Shown here piece by piece: positions 7,680 to 16,875 of a stretch of DNA of 64,000 bases; the stretch's first letter is position 1, and each line of letters starts with the position of its first letter. The notes under the pieces were generated by a model that saw only the letters and a program-made list of their open reading frames with translations, ran no database searches and was not told where the DNA came from. Made by a program: the position numbers and the translations under genes. Origin of the DNA: Bacteriovoracaceae bacterium UBA6200 (GTDB lineage Bacteria; Bdellovibrionota; Bacteriovoracia; Bacteriovoracales; Bacteriovoracaceae); contig DISW01000019.1 of the NCBI GenBank assembly GCA_002422605.1, positions 62,001-126,000 on the forward strand, written 5' to 3'.

Positions 7680-8480
7680 ATGGAAGAAAATTCAAATCCT
7701 GAGGTTGTACAATCAACTCCACAGGAAGCCGCTGGGGCAGCTGCACCGCTCATATCTAAGAAAGATAAATTCATTAAAGAAGTTAAGTCTTTTACCTTCA
7801 TTATACTTTCCGTTTTGATTTTTAGATCAGTGTTGTTTGAACCATTTAAAATTCCTTCTGGTTCAATGATTCCTACTCTACTGATTGGTGACTTTATTCT
7901 GGTTAATAAATTCTCTTACGGTTTTAAAGTTCCTTTCAGTGATTGGTTTACCGATCCAATCTATATCACTGGTCCGTCTCAGCCTGAGCGTGGTGACGTG
8001 ATTGTTTTTAAATATCCTAAGGACACAAACCTTAATTACATTAAGCGCGTGATCGGGCTTCCTGGTGACACGATTGAAGTGATCGACAAGGTTGTTTATG
8101 TAAACAATAAACCGATTGAGACGAAAGATATCGACGGTAAGGAAATTCTGGAAGATATGGATGACCGCTACCGCGCTTACCAGTTTAAGTTCATGGAAAC
8201 TAAAACTGGAGAAGCTACCCACGTTACTCAGGTTGATACTGGAAACGATTACTTTGCAAATTACTACAAGTACACCGTTCCCAAGGATAACTATTTTGTG
8301 ATGGGTGATAACCGGGATTTCTCAGCTGATTCTCGTCGCTGGGGAACAGTTCCTTTTGGTCATATTAAAGGGAAAGCGATTTTAACCTGGTTCTCTCTTT
8401 CAGTGCCTTGGCCTTGGAGTGAAGATGAACAAGAGTCATGGAAATTTCGTCCATGGCGAATTGGGAAAATGATTGATTAA
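7680..8480 (+). CDS. lepB: Signal peptidase I
   Basis: LepB cleaves signal peptides from secreted proteins at the outer face of the inner membrane. The 266-residue sequence has one clear membrane segment (about 36-52), then the box with nucleophile Ser62 (PSGSMIPTLLIGD) and the general base Lys122 (YIKRVIGLPGD). The late MGDNRDFSADSRRWG box completes the set. The N-terminal 30 residues before the membrane span are Ala/Pro/Glu-rich. It lies 12 nt after the penicillin-binding protein gene and is followed by a terminator at 8488-8513. Confidence 0.96.
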   Translation: MEENSNPEVVQSTPQEAAGAAAPLISKKDKFIKEVKSFTFIILSVLIFRSVLFEPFKIPSGSMIPTLLIGDFILVNKFSYGFKVPFSDWFTDPIYITGPSQPERGDVIVFKYPKDTNLNYIKRVIGLPGDTIEVIDKVVYVNNKPIETKDIDGKEILEDMDDRYRAYQFKFMETKTGEATHVTQVDTGNDYFANYYKYTVPKDNYFVMGDNRDFSADSRRWGTVPFGHIKGKAILTWFSLSVPWPWSEDEQESWKFRPWRIGKMID

Positions 8481-8487
8481 GATTTTA

Positions 8488-8513
8488 AAACCCCGGTTAT
8501 GCCGGGGTTTTTT
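8488..8513. terminator. Bidirectional rho-independent terminator between lepB and mutS2
   Basis: CCCCGG (8491-8496), loop TTATG, CCGGGG (8502-8507), flanked by four A and seven T. It serves both convergent genes, lepB (plus) and mutS2 (minus); the mutS2 stop codon begins at its edge. Confidence 0.9.
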
Positions 8514-10882
8514 TATTTAAGAGTTATTTTTGTTTCACCATCATTGCCATTCTCTGGCGGAGCCCCCAGGAAGTTTCTCGATCGCTTTAAATAATCTCTT
8601 AGCCAATTTTTTAAAACACCATCGCCATGCCCATGAATGACACTTATGTAAGGAACATCTCCAGATAGAAGATCACCCAGAGCTTTTTCAATAAGATTCT
8701 GAAATTCAGATAGTCTCATTCCCCTTACATCAAATTCAAGTTGTGAATTGGAGGTTTTTACAAAGCTGACAGAAACTTTTGGTTTAATGGGTGCTCTTTT
8801 TGATTTTCCCAGAGTATGTACGGGTACAGTCATTTTGATCGGACCCTTCGCAATTGTGATCTCTTTTCGACGTGGATCAATAGCTTGAACAACAAATTCT
8901 TTTTTTAGAGTATAGGAATAGACGACATCTCCCTTCTTTATGGTGGTGATGTCTACATCACTTTCCGGAAGGATATCTTCTTGTGCTACCGGCATATCAC
9001 CCGCTAAACGGGAGATTTGCGATTTTAAATGATGGGCCTTCTCATCGACCCTTTTCACTTTTTGAATCTCATTTCGGCGGGCCTCTTCAACCAGGGAGCG
9101 TGCTTCGTTTAAGATTTTATCCACTTCCTGGCGGGCCTTATTTAGCTCTTCTTTCATCTTAAGATTAAGAATGCCCTCCATGGCGCCTTTTTGATTTTTT
9201 AATTCAATCTCTAAGCGACGATTTGAATTGAGAATTTTATCCAGCTCAATTTGTTTCTGAGAAACTCGCTGAAGGAGAGTTTCATAACTTACATTTTTAG
9301 TGCTTAAGTGTGAGAGGGCCTTGGCCGGAACTTCGCTTACGCCTGGATTGTCACGGGAAAGGATTTTGAAGATATCAATTGCCATAGAGGCGCCGGGTGT
9401 TCCCCATTGAATTTTATAGGTAGGCTTCATGCTCTCGGTATCAAATCCCACATGACAAGAAATATAGCTTCGATCCTGGTGAATCAAGGTTTTAAACATC
9501 TGGTGATGGGTAGAGACAATGATGTGACAGGCAGCTTTCTTATGAAGTTCATCAAAGTAGGCCATTGAGAGAGCTGAGGCTTCATCAGAAGAAGTCGAAT
9601 TGAAAATTTCATCAATCAAAATAAGATTTGAAGGAAGAATATTTTCCATCAGTTCGATGTAGTTCTTAACTTCACCGGAGAAAGAACTAAGACCTGTCTT
9701 TAAATCTTGAAGATCATTCCCGAAATAGAAAAGCCCTTCGTAGGGATACATTTCGGCTTCAGCCGCAGGTACAAAGAATCCATGATAAAAGAGTAAATAG
9801 GAGAGAGTGATAGATTTCAAAAAAACTGTTTTTCCACCAGTGTTTGGTCCAGAAATGACAATGCCGTGATCTCTTTGATGGCAGTCGGCATTGTTCTTAA
9901 CTGCGTTTTTTAATAGAGGATGGAAGAGCTGAGTAAATTTAAATCCCGGAGTTTCTTTTATAATAGGAGATTCTAAATTGTAGCGATAAGCAAAATCACT
10001 CTTTGCAAGATAGAAGTCGATTCTTGTTATGAGATAAAGTGTTTGACTGGTGAGTTCAGAAAAATCGGCTAACTGTCTTGAGAACTTAATCGTGAGTTGG
10101 TTGATGATTTCATCAATTTTGGCAATAAGTTCAAGTCGTCGATTACAAGTGTCCCGGATTTCAAAGGGCTCAACAAAGAGAGTTTGACCTGATTCCGAGC
10201 GAGAAATAATAAAACCAATATCGGACCGATAGGAATCAGTTCGAACGGGAACCACAAATCGGTCATAGTGTACGTCATAGCTATTATACTGGAGAAGCTT
10301 CTGGTTAGAGGGTTGGGTGATCCAATCCTGGACCGTCTTACGAATGCGTTCTTCCAACTCACGAAGTCTCTGATGAAGATCAGAGAGCTCAGGATGGCGG
10401 TCAAAATGGACTTCGCCGGAGCTATCAACCAGATGTCTAAACTCTCTTAAAAACTTTCGCTGGATAGGTTGGAAGTCAATATCGGAGATGGCGCTAAATT
10501 CGGCGAGATTAAACTTAGGTAAGTCTTGTTTTATAAACAGCGCACTTTCAACGAGGAGGGCTACCTTATTGAGCTCGCTGAAAGAAATGACGCCTTCTTT
10601 TTTTATATGAAGAATATGGCGCTCAAGTGAATTGTCTTCCGGCAGCTTACTCAGGAGTTGTTTAAAAACCTGGCGATACTCTTCTTTGAACTCTTGAAGA
10701 TAAGACTTAGTTCTTATGAATTCTTCGGCCAGATCGCCCCAGCGCCCAATAAAAAGCTCTTCCACCAAGGCTTTCTTATTACGTTCAAAAAAAGCAAATT
10801 GAGCTATAATGCCAGAAAGGACATCCCATTCGACCTGTGTGTGGTGCACGGAATGTTGAGTGGTGATGAGATTAATAGTCAT
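8513..10882 (-). CDS. mutS2: MutS2 family ATPase with Smr domain
   Basis: MutS2 proteins lack the mismatch-recognition domain of MutS. In Bacillus subtilis MutS2 has been linked to splitting of collided ribosomes; in other bacteria it is linked to suppression of recombination. The 789-residue protein has an N-terminal helical core, the ATPase with Walker A (GPNTGGKT, about 345) and Walker B (LILIDEIFN). A long coiled-coil stalk (about 520-630) and a C-terminal Smr domain (from about 712) follow, with DVRG and HGHGDG motifs intact. ATG at 10882 is preferred; TTG at 10891 is in frame. It is divergent from the NFACT gene, and the two start regions overlap. Confidence 0.93.
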   Translation of the reverse strand: MTINLITTQHSVHHTQVEWDVLSGIIAQFAFFERNKKALVEELFIGRWGDLAEEFIRTKSYLQEFKEEYRQVFKQLLSKLPEDNSLERHILHIKKEGVISFSELNKVALLVESALFIKQDLPKFNLAEFSAISDIDFQPIQRKFLREFRHLVDSSGEVHFDRHPELSDLHQRLRELEERIRKTVQDWITQPSNQKLLQYNSYDVHYDRFVVPVRTDSYRSDIGFIISRSESGQTLFVEPFEIRDTCNRRLELIAKIDEIINQLTIKFSRQLADFSELTSQTLYLITRIDFYLAKSDFAYRYNLESPIIKETPGFKFTQLFHPLLKNAVKNNADCHQRDHGIVISGPNTGGKTVFLKSITLSYLLFYHGFFVPAAEAEMYPYEGLFYFGNDLQDLKTGLSSFSGEVKNYIELMENILPSNLILIDEIFNSTSSDEASALSMAYFDELHKKAACHIIVSTHHQMFKTLIHQDRSYISCHVGFDTESMKPTYKIQWGTPGASMAIDIFKILSRDNPGVSEVPAKALSHLSTKNVSYETLLQRVSQKQIELDKILNSNRRLEIELKNQKGAMEGILNLKMKEELNKARQEVDKILNEARSLVEEARRNEIQKVKRVDEKAHHLKSQISRLAGDMPVAQEDILPESDVDITTIKKGDVVYSYTLKKEFVVQAIDPRRKEITIAKGPIKMTVPVHTLGKSKRAPIKPKVSVSFVKTSNSQLEFDVRGMRLSEFQNLIEKALGDLLSGDVPYISVIHGHGDGVLKNWLRDYLKRSRNFLGAPPENGNDGETKITLK

Positions 10883-12217
10883 ATGATCCAATATTATCTT
10901 GATTTAGAAAAACAGGTCAAAAATATCAAAGAAAAGTCGCTCTCCCAAGGGCAAATTCAGAAACTTTACAGCACGGCTTACTATATTAGTTTATCAATTC
11001 GCGCCCCTGGGAAAACATGGCATTTATATTTTGGTCGAGGAGGAGGATATGAAGGGATTTGGCTTCATGAATCCCCCCCTCCCTCTGTTCTGAGAAGGAA
11101 AGATAACTTTTTAGAATACCTGAGGAGACACTTATCTTCGTGCAGTTTTCTTGATGTCACCATGGACCGCTTTGATCGTATTGCTAAACTTACCTATCAG
11201 AAATTCGGCAAGGAGCAATCCTTCCTGTGGTTTTGGAAAGGAAGAAAACTTTATTTTCTTCATCATTATATGGACCGTCCCGAAACGCCGTTTAAAGTCT
11301 TACTGAGCTGGCGGAACAAATCATTCTTTCCAGAGGGGGAAGATACTAACCTTTTCGAGTATTTTGATGAAATCGGTCGAAGACAGGATATGAACCATGA
11401 TCTGGTTTCTCCGGACGTTCCAGGAATGGATATACTACTTACTGAAGAACTTAAAGTAGCCGAATTGAAAGATGTCACCTCAGTTCCGACTTTTCTTCAA
11501 CGAAAAAAAGAAAACATCCAGGCCGATCTCAGGAAAGCTGAACAGTGGCATAAGCTTCAGGCACTTCTTGATAAGCAACACCCTTTGGAAAGTATTTATG
11601 AACTCAAGGTGGGAGATCAAAAAATTAAGTTTGTAGGAGAGCTTAATCCTTATGAAAGAAGAAACTTAGTTTTTGAAAAAATCAAAAAACTCAAAAGGGG
11701 AGAAAATATCCTGCAACAACGATTGGCCCAGGTTGAGGAACAACTTATGGGTAAAGAAGTTGTTAAGGCCCGGGAATCCAAAATTCCAATGGTTCGTCCG
11801 ATCTGGGGCGAGGATACAAGGACCACTGTCATTCAGCAGCAAAATACCACCGAAAATTATCGGGTTTTCGTAATGGAAGACTGTCAAATAGGGGTTGGCC
11901 TGAACGCTCAAGGTAATGACCAGCTTCGAAGTCGTTGGGCAAATAAAGAAGATCATTGGCTTCATTTGGATGGTCTAAAAAGCACCCATGTCGTTATTAA
12001 GTTAACCGGTGCCCGGTCGATAAGCTCCGAGCTGTTAAATCTGGGGGCCACGATAGTTGCCCATTTTTCTCACTTTAAAGATGATTGGATTCCAATCATT
12101 TACACCCAGGTGAAAAATTTGAAAGGTGTTTCCGGGGCCCCAGGTATGGTAATATATAAAAAAGAAAAACATCTTAGATGTCCCCGAACAAATGTGGATG
12201 ATCTAATCAAGGATTAG
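10853..12217 (+). CDS. rqcH: NFACT-family ribosome quality-control protein, RqcH-like
   Basis: RqcH binds stalled 50S-peptidyl-tRNA complexes and adds C-terminal alanine tails. The roughly 454-residue protein shows the NFACT order: an N-terminal NFACT-N domain with an Asp-Arg pair (DR at 108-109, matching the DR motif needed for tailing), a central coiled coil (about 215-310), and a C-terminal NFACT-R (DUF814) domain with GLNAQGND, DHWLHLDG and STHVVIKL. It is shorter than the roughly 570 residues of Bacillus RqcH. ATG at 10853 gives a 30-nt overlap with mutS2. ATG at 10883 is an alternative, sharing a CATATG palindrome with the mutS2 start. Confidence 0.85.
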   Translation: MLSGDEINSHMIQYYLDLEKQVKNIKEKSLSQGQIQKLYSTAYYISLSIRAPGKTWHLYFGRGGGYEGIWLHESPPPSVLRRKDNFLEYLRRHLSSCSFLDVTMDRFDRIAKLTYQKFGKEQSFLWFWKGRKLYFLHHYMDRPETPFKVLLSWRNKSFFPEGEDTNLFEYFDEIGRRQDMNHDLVSPDVPGMDILLTEELKVAELKDVTSVPTFLQRKKENIQADLRKAEQWHKLQALLDKQHPLESIYELKVGDQKIKFVGELNPYERRNLVFEKIKKLKRGENILQQRLAQVEEQLMGKEVVKARESKIPMVRPIWGEDTRTTVIQQQNTTENYRVFVMEDCQIGVGLNAQGNDQLRSRWANKEDHWLHLDGLKSTHVVIKLTGARSISSELLNLGATIVAHFSHFKDDWIPIIYTQVKNLKGVSGAPGMVIYKKEKHLRCPRTNVDDLIKD

Positions 12218-12218
12218 T

Positions 12219-13046
12219 ATGAAAATCATTTTCTGTCTTCTGCTCCTTACAACCTCTGCATTAGCTCAGGATCCTAATACTTATCTGAAAAATTTTGACA
12301 GTAAGATTTATTCTCTTAAATCCAAAGGTGTCACCGATTTCGTCGTGGATATTGAAAGCTCTCAAATTACCAAACAGCTCAATGAACAACAGCTTTTCGG
12401 GAAAGTTGAAGAAGTTGTTTTTCGTACTTACTGGACTGCCAAGCCTGAACGCCTGGCAATTGAAGTTATTGGTCTTCCGGAAGGTTTTAGAGAAGTAAAA
12501 GAAGAATTGAAAATGAGCGTTCTTGGGATCATGGATAATTTAATACCAATGACTATGGCCCAACGCTTTAATGGTTATAAGTTTTCCGCCGGCAAGGCTC
12601 AACGGGAGTTCATTGCAAATGACACAACGGGGATTGCCCCAATCCCAAGTTTTATCCTGAAATTCAACGAGCAGGATATGTTGCTTGAGGTTGATGCAGT
12701 TAAGAATATTGGTTCTATGGTGATTAAATCCGAGTACAAAAAAGAATCCTTCGCTGATGGTAAATGGGTTTTGGATGAGCAAAAGACGATTACTTCTGAA
12801 CAGGGACAAACCCTCGTTGTCACCAAGGACTTAGACTATGATAAGACACAAGGAATCGGTGTTCTGACTGAAGTTGAAATTGAAACGGAACATAAGATTT
12901 CTGCACCGGAATCCAAAACAGTGAAGTCCAGCGAGAAAATCACCTTCAAAAATTACAAAATCAACTCTGGGGACGCACTCAAATACTTTCTGGGTGAGTC
13001 GAAATCGGCTCCGGTTGCTCCAGCGCAAGCTCCCAAGCAGGAATAG
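12219..13046 (+). CDS. Periplasmic protein, LolA-like carrier fold suspected
   Basis: This 275-residue product begins with a clean signal peptide cleaved after ALA. An amphipathic beta-rich body follows, with segments such as VVDIESSQIT and FRTYWTAKPERLAIEVIG that recall LolA/LolB-type outer-membrane lipoprotein carriers. It ends with a Pro/Ala tail (APVAPAQAPKQE). It starts one base after the NFACT stop, so the two are probably co-transcribed. The LolA-like assignment rests on the pattern of strands and is uncertain; secretion to the periplasm is well supported. Confidence 0.7.
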   Translation: MKIIFCLLLLTTSALAQDPNTYLKNFDSKIYSLKSKGVTDFVVDIESSQITKQLNEQQLFGKVEEVVFRTYWTAKPERLAIEVIGLPEGFREVKEELKMSVLGIMDNLIPMTMAQRFNGYKFSAGKAQREFIANDTTGIAPIPSFILKFNEQDMLLEVDAVKNIGSMVIKSEYKKESFADGKWVLDEQKTITSEQGQTLVVTKDLDYDKTQGIGVLTEVEIETEHKISAPESKTVKSSEKITFKNYKINSGDALKYFLGESKSAPVAPAQAPKQE

Positions 13047-13091
13047 TATCCGATCATTATAGTTTCTTTCACCTATTATCTGCTTCTTTCC

Positions 13092-13119
13092 TTGAGTGGG
13101 ATCAGTTACAAGTTATAAT
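13092..13119 (+). promoter_or_regulatory. Sigma-70 promoter upstream of the rlmI-like gene
   Basis: TTGAGT (13092-13097), 16-base spacer, then a perfect TATAAT (13114-13119). It lies 26 nt before the GTG start at 13146 and likely begins the long transcript through the Bat operon. Confidence 0.7.
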
Positions 13120-13145
13120 AATTTAAATAACTTTGTAGGTGGCAC

Positions 13146-14336
13146 GTGCGCTCATTATCTCTAAGCAAAAGCGGAATTAATAAGATTCGCAGTAATCAAT
13201 TTGAATTAAAGACCAACGATTTTGAAGGATCAATCAAATCTATTCCTTCAGGTGAATGGTGTTTCTTTACCTGGGGTCCTCAGGATTTTGGTGTTGGGTT
13301 TCTTAACCCTATGATTGAGGATAAGTACTCCTGCGCTTCTTTAGTCGGGAAATTAACAAAAGAGCAGTTAGCGAATTTCTCCATTGAAGATTTTATTTTC
13401 GGAAAATTAAAGCATGCTTATGAAAAACGAATTAAAATTAAAGGTTACGAGAAAAACGCCAGAATCTTTTATGGAGTAAGTGACGGCTTACCGGGACTTA
13501 TCATCGATCTATTTCAGAATGCAGCGATTATACAAATTAACACTGCAGGGGTCGATCGTTTCAGAGACTTTATAAAGGACAGCATAAATAAACTGACAGG
13601 CACAAAAGCTTATTTTCTGGATAACCCAAAATATCGTGAGAAAGAATATCTTCCAACTTTCGAGAACGAGGTATTACCTGATCTGGAAGTTTTAGAGAAT
13701 GGAATCAAATATCACATTCGCTCAGAAGTTCTGCAGAAAGTAGGCTTCTATTATGATCATCGTGAAAACAGATTCAATCTGATGCAACTTCTCTCACGTA
13801 TGAATAGTGAGTTTGGTACTGGCCTGGATCTCTTTTCTTATGCCGGAGCATGGGGCATGAGTGCCCTTAAAGCTGGGGTTAAAGAAGTTCAGTTTGTAGA
13901 TCAAGGCGACTTTGGAGTGGAGGTTACCGAAGCTCTTAATCGTAACGGATTTGAAGGGCGCGGCTCATTTCATCGAAGTGATGTCTTTAAGTACCTGGAT
14001 GAATCAATACAAAAAAAACAGAAGTTTGATGTCATCCTATGTGATCCTCCGGCATTTGCTAAAAGTGCCCTTCACAAGAATCAGGCCCTCGAGGGATACA
14101 GTAAGCTTCACCGAAAGGTATTCAAAACCTTGAATGCGAATGCAGTTGTGGCGTTCTCCTCATGTACTCATTATGTAGGGCATGAAGAGTTTCAAAAGAA
14201 TATTCAGGATGCGGCTTTGCGCGAGAATAGAAAAATACAGCTTCTCTATTGTGGCATGCAGGGTTTTGATCATCCGGTAAAATCTCTGGAAGATCGTTCA
14301 AATTATATTAAAAGTTATTTTTATAGCGTGGAGTAA
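13146..14336 (+). CDS. Class I rRNA m5C methyltransferase, RlmI-like
   Basis: The 396-residue protein resembles RlmI, which methylates C1962 of 23S rRNA. It has a substrate-binding N-terminal region including a GLPGLIIDLF segment typical of this group, SAM motif I (DLFSYAGAWG), the motif CDPPAF (motif IV), and a motif VI cysteine in FSSCTHYV that fits the catalytic nucleophile. The GTG start at 13146 follows AGGTGG by a few bases. moxR starts 3 nt after its stop, so it may head the operon. The exact rRNA position methylated is not determined from sequence. Confidence 0.85.
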   Translation: MRSLSLSKSGINKIRSNQFELKTNDFEGSIKSIPSGEWCFFTWGPQDFGVGFLNPMIEDKYSCASLVGKLTKEQLANFSIEDFIFGKLKHAYEKRIKIKGYEKNARIFYGVSDGLPGLIIDLFQNAAIIQINTAGVDRFRDFIKDSINKLTGTKAYFLDNPKYREKEYLPTFENEVLPDLEVLENGIKYHIRSEVLQKVGFYYDHRENRFNLMQLLSRMNSEFGTGLDLFSYAGAWGMSALKAGVKEVQFVDQGDFGVEVTEALNRNGFEGRGSFHRSDVFKYLDESIQKKQKFDVILCDPPAFAKSALHKNQALEGYSKLHRKVFKTLNANAVVAFSSCTHYVGHEEFQKNIQDAALRENRKIQLLYCGMQGFDHPVKSLEDRSNYIKSYFYSVE

Positions 14337-14339
14337 AAT

Positions 14340-15281
14340 ATGGAGTTACAAGACAAAGTTCAGTCAGTCATTAAACAAGCTCAGAGTATCATTTTTGGTC
14401 AAGATGAACTTCTTGAATCAATCGTCGCTGCTTTAGTTTGCGAAGGCCATCTCCTCATCGAAGGTTTACCAGGGCTTGGTAAAACACTTAGTGTCTCTGT
14501 TATGAGTAAGCTTTGTGATTTGCAGTTTCAGCGTATTCAGTTTACACCAGATCTTCTTCCTTCCGATTTGATCGGAACGATGATGTACAATCAGCAGAAG
14601 CAAGAGTTCACGACTAAGTTTGGTCCCATTTTTACACAACTTGTTCTGGCCGATGAGATCAACCGTTCACCCGCTAAAGTTCAGGCCGCCCTACTTGAGG
14701 CCATGGCCGAAAAGCAGGTAACGATCGGGGACAAAACCCACAAACTCCCATCTCCATTTGTTGTTCTTGCAACTCAAAACCCGATTGAGCAAGAAGGTAC
14801 CTATAACTTACCAGAAGCACAGCTGGATCGTTTCATGATGAAAATCACTGTTGATTATCCTGACTTTGAAGCAGAGAAGAGTGTCTTAGATATAAAATCA
14901 TCTCAATTCGATATGAAACCGATCATTGGTCAAAATGATCTTTTTGCCATGAAAGAAAAAGTGGAAGCCATTTACGTGGATGAAAAGATTAAAGATATGA
15001 TCATCCGAATTGTTCATGCAACACGGCCAGGTAGTAAATTCTTTCTTAAAAAATATGACGGCGCCATCACTGCGGGAGCTTCTCCCCGTGCTTCAATCTG
15101 GCTTTATAAAATTGCTAAATTTAAAGCTTTTATGGAAGGAAAAGATTTTGTTTCTCCAGATCATCTTCTAAGTATTGTGCCTTCGGTCCTTGGACACCGG
15201 GTGATACCTTCTTACGAAGCTCAGATCGATAAACTCAATACTCGCAATCTGGTTGCGACAATTGCTGCGAGTGTTGTTTAA
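14340..15281 (+). CDS. MoxR-type AAA+ ATPase
   Basis: MoxR ATPases are cytosolic AAA+ chaperones encoded next to von Willebrand factor A proteins, whose metal-site domains they are thought to mature. The 313-residue product has Walker A (GLPGLGKT, 42-49), Walker B with sensor (LADEINRSP, about 106-114), a sensor-1 ATQNPIEQEGTYNLPEAQLDRF stretch interrupted here only for length, and the C-terminal lid domain. It begins 3 nt after the methyltransferase gene and ends 2 nt before the DUF58 gene: a tightly packed operon. Substrates are probably the BatA and BatB proteins below. Confidence 0.93.
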   Translation: MELQDKVQSVIKQAQSIIFGQDELLESIVAALVCEGHLLIEGLPGLGKTLSVSVMSKLCDLQFQRIQFTPDLLPSDLIGTMMYNQQKQEFTTKFGPIFTQLVLADEINRSPAKVQAALLEAMAEKQVTIGDKTHKLPSPFVVLATQNPIEQEGTYNLPEAQLDRFMMKITVDYPDFEAEKSVLDIKSSQFDMKPIIGQNDLFAMKEKVEAIYVDEKIKDMIIRIVHATRPGSKFFLKKYDGAITAGASPRASIWLYKIAKFKAFMEGKDFVSPDHLLSIVPSVLGHRVIPSYEAQIDKLNTRNLVATIAASVV

Positions 15282-15283
15282 AT

Positions 15284-16126
15284 ATGAATCTGCGGGAAAT
15301 CGAACGTGTCGTAGGAATGATCCAGACACACATTTTTCGAAATTCCAATGCCTACTCTGCAGGCATGTTGAAATCTCATTTTCGAGGTTCAGGTCTGCAG
15401 TTTCGTGAACATCAGATTTATGTGCCTGGTGATGATGTTCGTTTTATCGATTGGAAACTTTCCGCCCGTTCTCCCAATATTTATATAAAGACATTTGAAG
15501 AAGAAAGAAATGTGGAGATTGTGGTATTCTTTGATCTCTCAAATACCCTCCTTTATGGATTTGAAGGCGTATCCAAGCTTCAGGCGATGATGGAGATTGT
15601 CGGATTGCTATATATCCTTGCAGGTGAAACCCATGATTTAGTTAGGGTCATCATTTGGGGAGAAAAGACATTGAATCTTCCTCCTAAAAAAGGCCGTGAA
15701 GGTCTGACTCTATTTATATCTCAGTTAGAAAAAATGGGTCTGCTTGATGAAAATGGAAAAGTGATTCTACAGCAGAATCGACCTCTTAATACCCATTCTG
15801 AGGATAATAAAATTGCCCAGATAAAATCATTCCTGGCCCGTAGAAAAGAAGTGATCTATCTGGGGGACCTGAGTCTGGTGGAAAACAAGGATATCTGGAG
15901 AAAGATTTTAGATAAGAAAAATATGCATTGTTTTAGGGTCTATTCTCCTGTTGATAAAAATGCCAATCAGCCCTTTTTGTTAAAAGTTAAGAACCCTTCA
16001 AATGGCAAAGGTTCTGTAAGAGATCTGAAGGGAGTCGCTGAGGAACCTCTTTTTGTGAAACAAAGGTTTAAAGAAATTGGCGTCCATGAACGCTATTTAG
16101 AGAAATTTGTAAAAGAGCTAGTGTGA
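15284..16126 (+). CDS. DUF58 domain protein
   Basis: The 280-residue protein carries the DUF58 hallmark DVRFIDWKLSARS (about 50-62), followed by a von Willebrand A-like fold with strand VVFFDLS. DUF58 proteins accompany MoxR ATPases in almost all Bat clusters. Their biochemical role is not settled, but they probably act with MoxR and the membrane VWA proteins. There is no signal peptide or obvious membrane segment. The stop overlaps the next start as GTGA, so translation is coupled. Confidence 0.9.
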   Translation: MNLREIERVVGMIQTHIFRNSNAYSAGMLKSHFRGSGLQFREHQIYVPGDDVRFIDWKLSARSPNIYIKTFEEERNVEIVVFFDLSNTLLYGFEGVSKLQAMMEIVGLLYILAGETHDLVRVIIWGEKTLNLPPKKGREGLTLFISQLEKMGLLDENGKVILQQNRPLNTHSEDNKIAQIKSFLARRKEVIYLGDLSLVENKDIWRKILDKKNMHCFRVYSPVDKNANQPFLLKVKNPSNGKGSVRDLKGVAEEPLFVKQRFKEIGVHERYLEKFVKELV

Positions 16127-16875
16127 AAAAGTTTTTAATAGTCTTATTAATTATGATTTCGACCTCAGTCTTTGGGACTGTTGGTATGCATATCAATTTC
16201 AGCAGTCCTACCGTTAAACAAGGTAAGGTTGAGGAAGCTACCCTCTATTTGGATGAAACTACTGCTCAAAAGTTATTGGCCCAGAAAGTTTCTGGTCAAA
16301 CAATTGAAAATACCATTTACCTGCTAGAAGTTGGTCCTTTAACCAAGACAGATAATAACTTTGAGGCGAACGCTAAAGTCATATTTTTAAAAGTCCCTGA
16401 AAGAAAAGTCGTTCAATATGAAGGGATTCAAGGTGGTTTTCCGGTCACTTGGTCTGAGGTTGAGATTATCCCGACTGAAGCCACTCAGGAGCTGATTTTT
16501 GAGCGTTTTAGCATTCCAAGCCGGAAGAATATCTTGTTATGGTTGGGCATTCTTATCGCTGCTGGCTGCCTATTATTTCTGGGCATAAGATTCAGGAAAG
16601 TCCAGCGTGCTAAAGCACAACTGAGAAAAAGGCGTCTCAGCTTACGTGATGAGCTTCTGAGTGGAACAGCTTATTCAGAGATCGTTGAGATCTGGAAAAA
16701 ACGTGAAACATTTATGGCAGAGTTTCCTGAAATTCACGATCACTTCAAAAAGTTTGAACATGTACTTTTTAAGTACCAGTTTAAGCCTTCCCAAACCGAA
16801 GCTGAAAAAATTGAAATTATGCAGGCCTACCGGGAATTCATAAACAATGTCAGAGGAGGATTAAATGGAATATAA
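16123..16875 (+). CDS. Bat-operon membrane protein (DUF4381-like position)
   Basis: The 250-residue product starts with a signal peptide (cleavage near VFG). It has a periplasmic beta-rich region, one membrane helix (about 138-158) and a cytoplasmic, basic, helical C-terminus. In other Bat clusters a protein of this topology, annotated DUF4381, lies between DUF58 and the first VWA gene. I equate it by position and topology, not by a motif. The GTG start overlaps the DUF58 stop by 4 nt, and its own end overlaps batA by 11 nt. Confidence 0.75.
   Translation: MKKFLIVLLIMISTSVFGTVGMHINFSSPTVKQGKVEEATLYLDETTAQKLLAQKVSGQTIENTIYLLEVGPLTKTDNNFEANAKVIFLKVPERKVVQYEGIQGGFPVTWSEVEIIPTEATQELIFERFSIPSRKNILLWLGILIAAGCLLFLGIRFRKVQRAKAQLRKRRLSLRDELLSGTAYSEIVEIWKKRETFMAEFPEIHDHFKKFEHVLFKYQFKPSQTEAEKIEIMQAYREFINNVRGGLNGI

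Noticed and set aside
10658..10852. 65 extra in-frame codons upstream of the NFACT start, antisense to mutS2.
   Set aside because: They do not resemble the NFACT N-terminus and run deep inside mutS2; the ATG at 10853 or 10883 is more likely.
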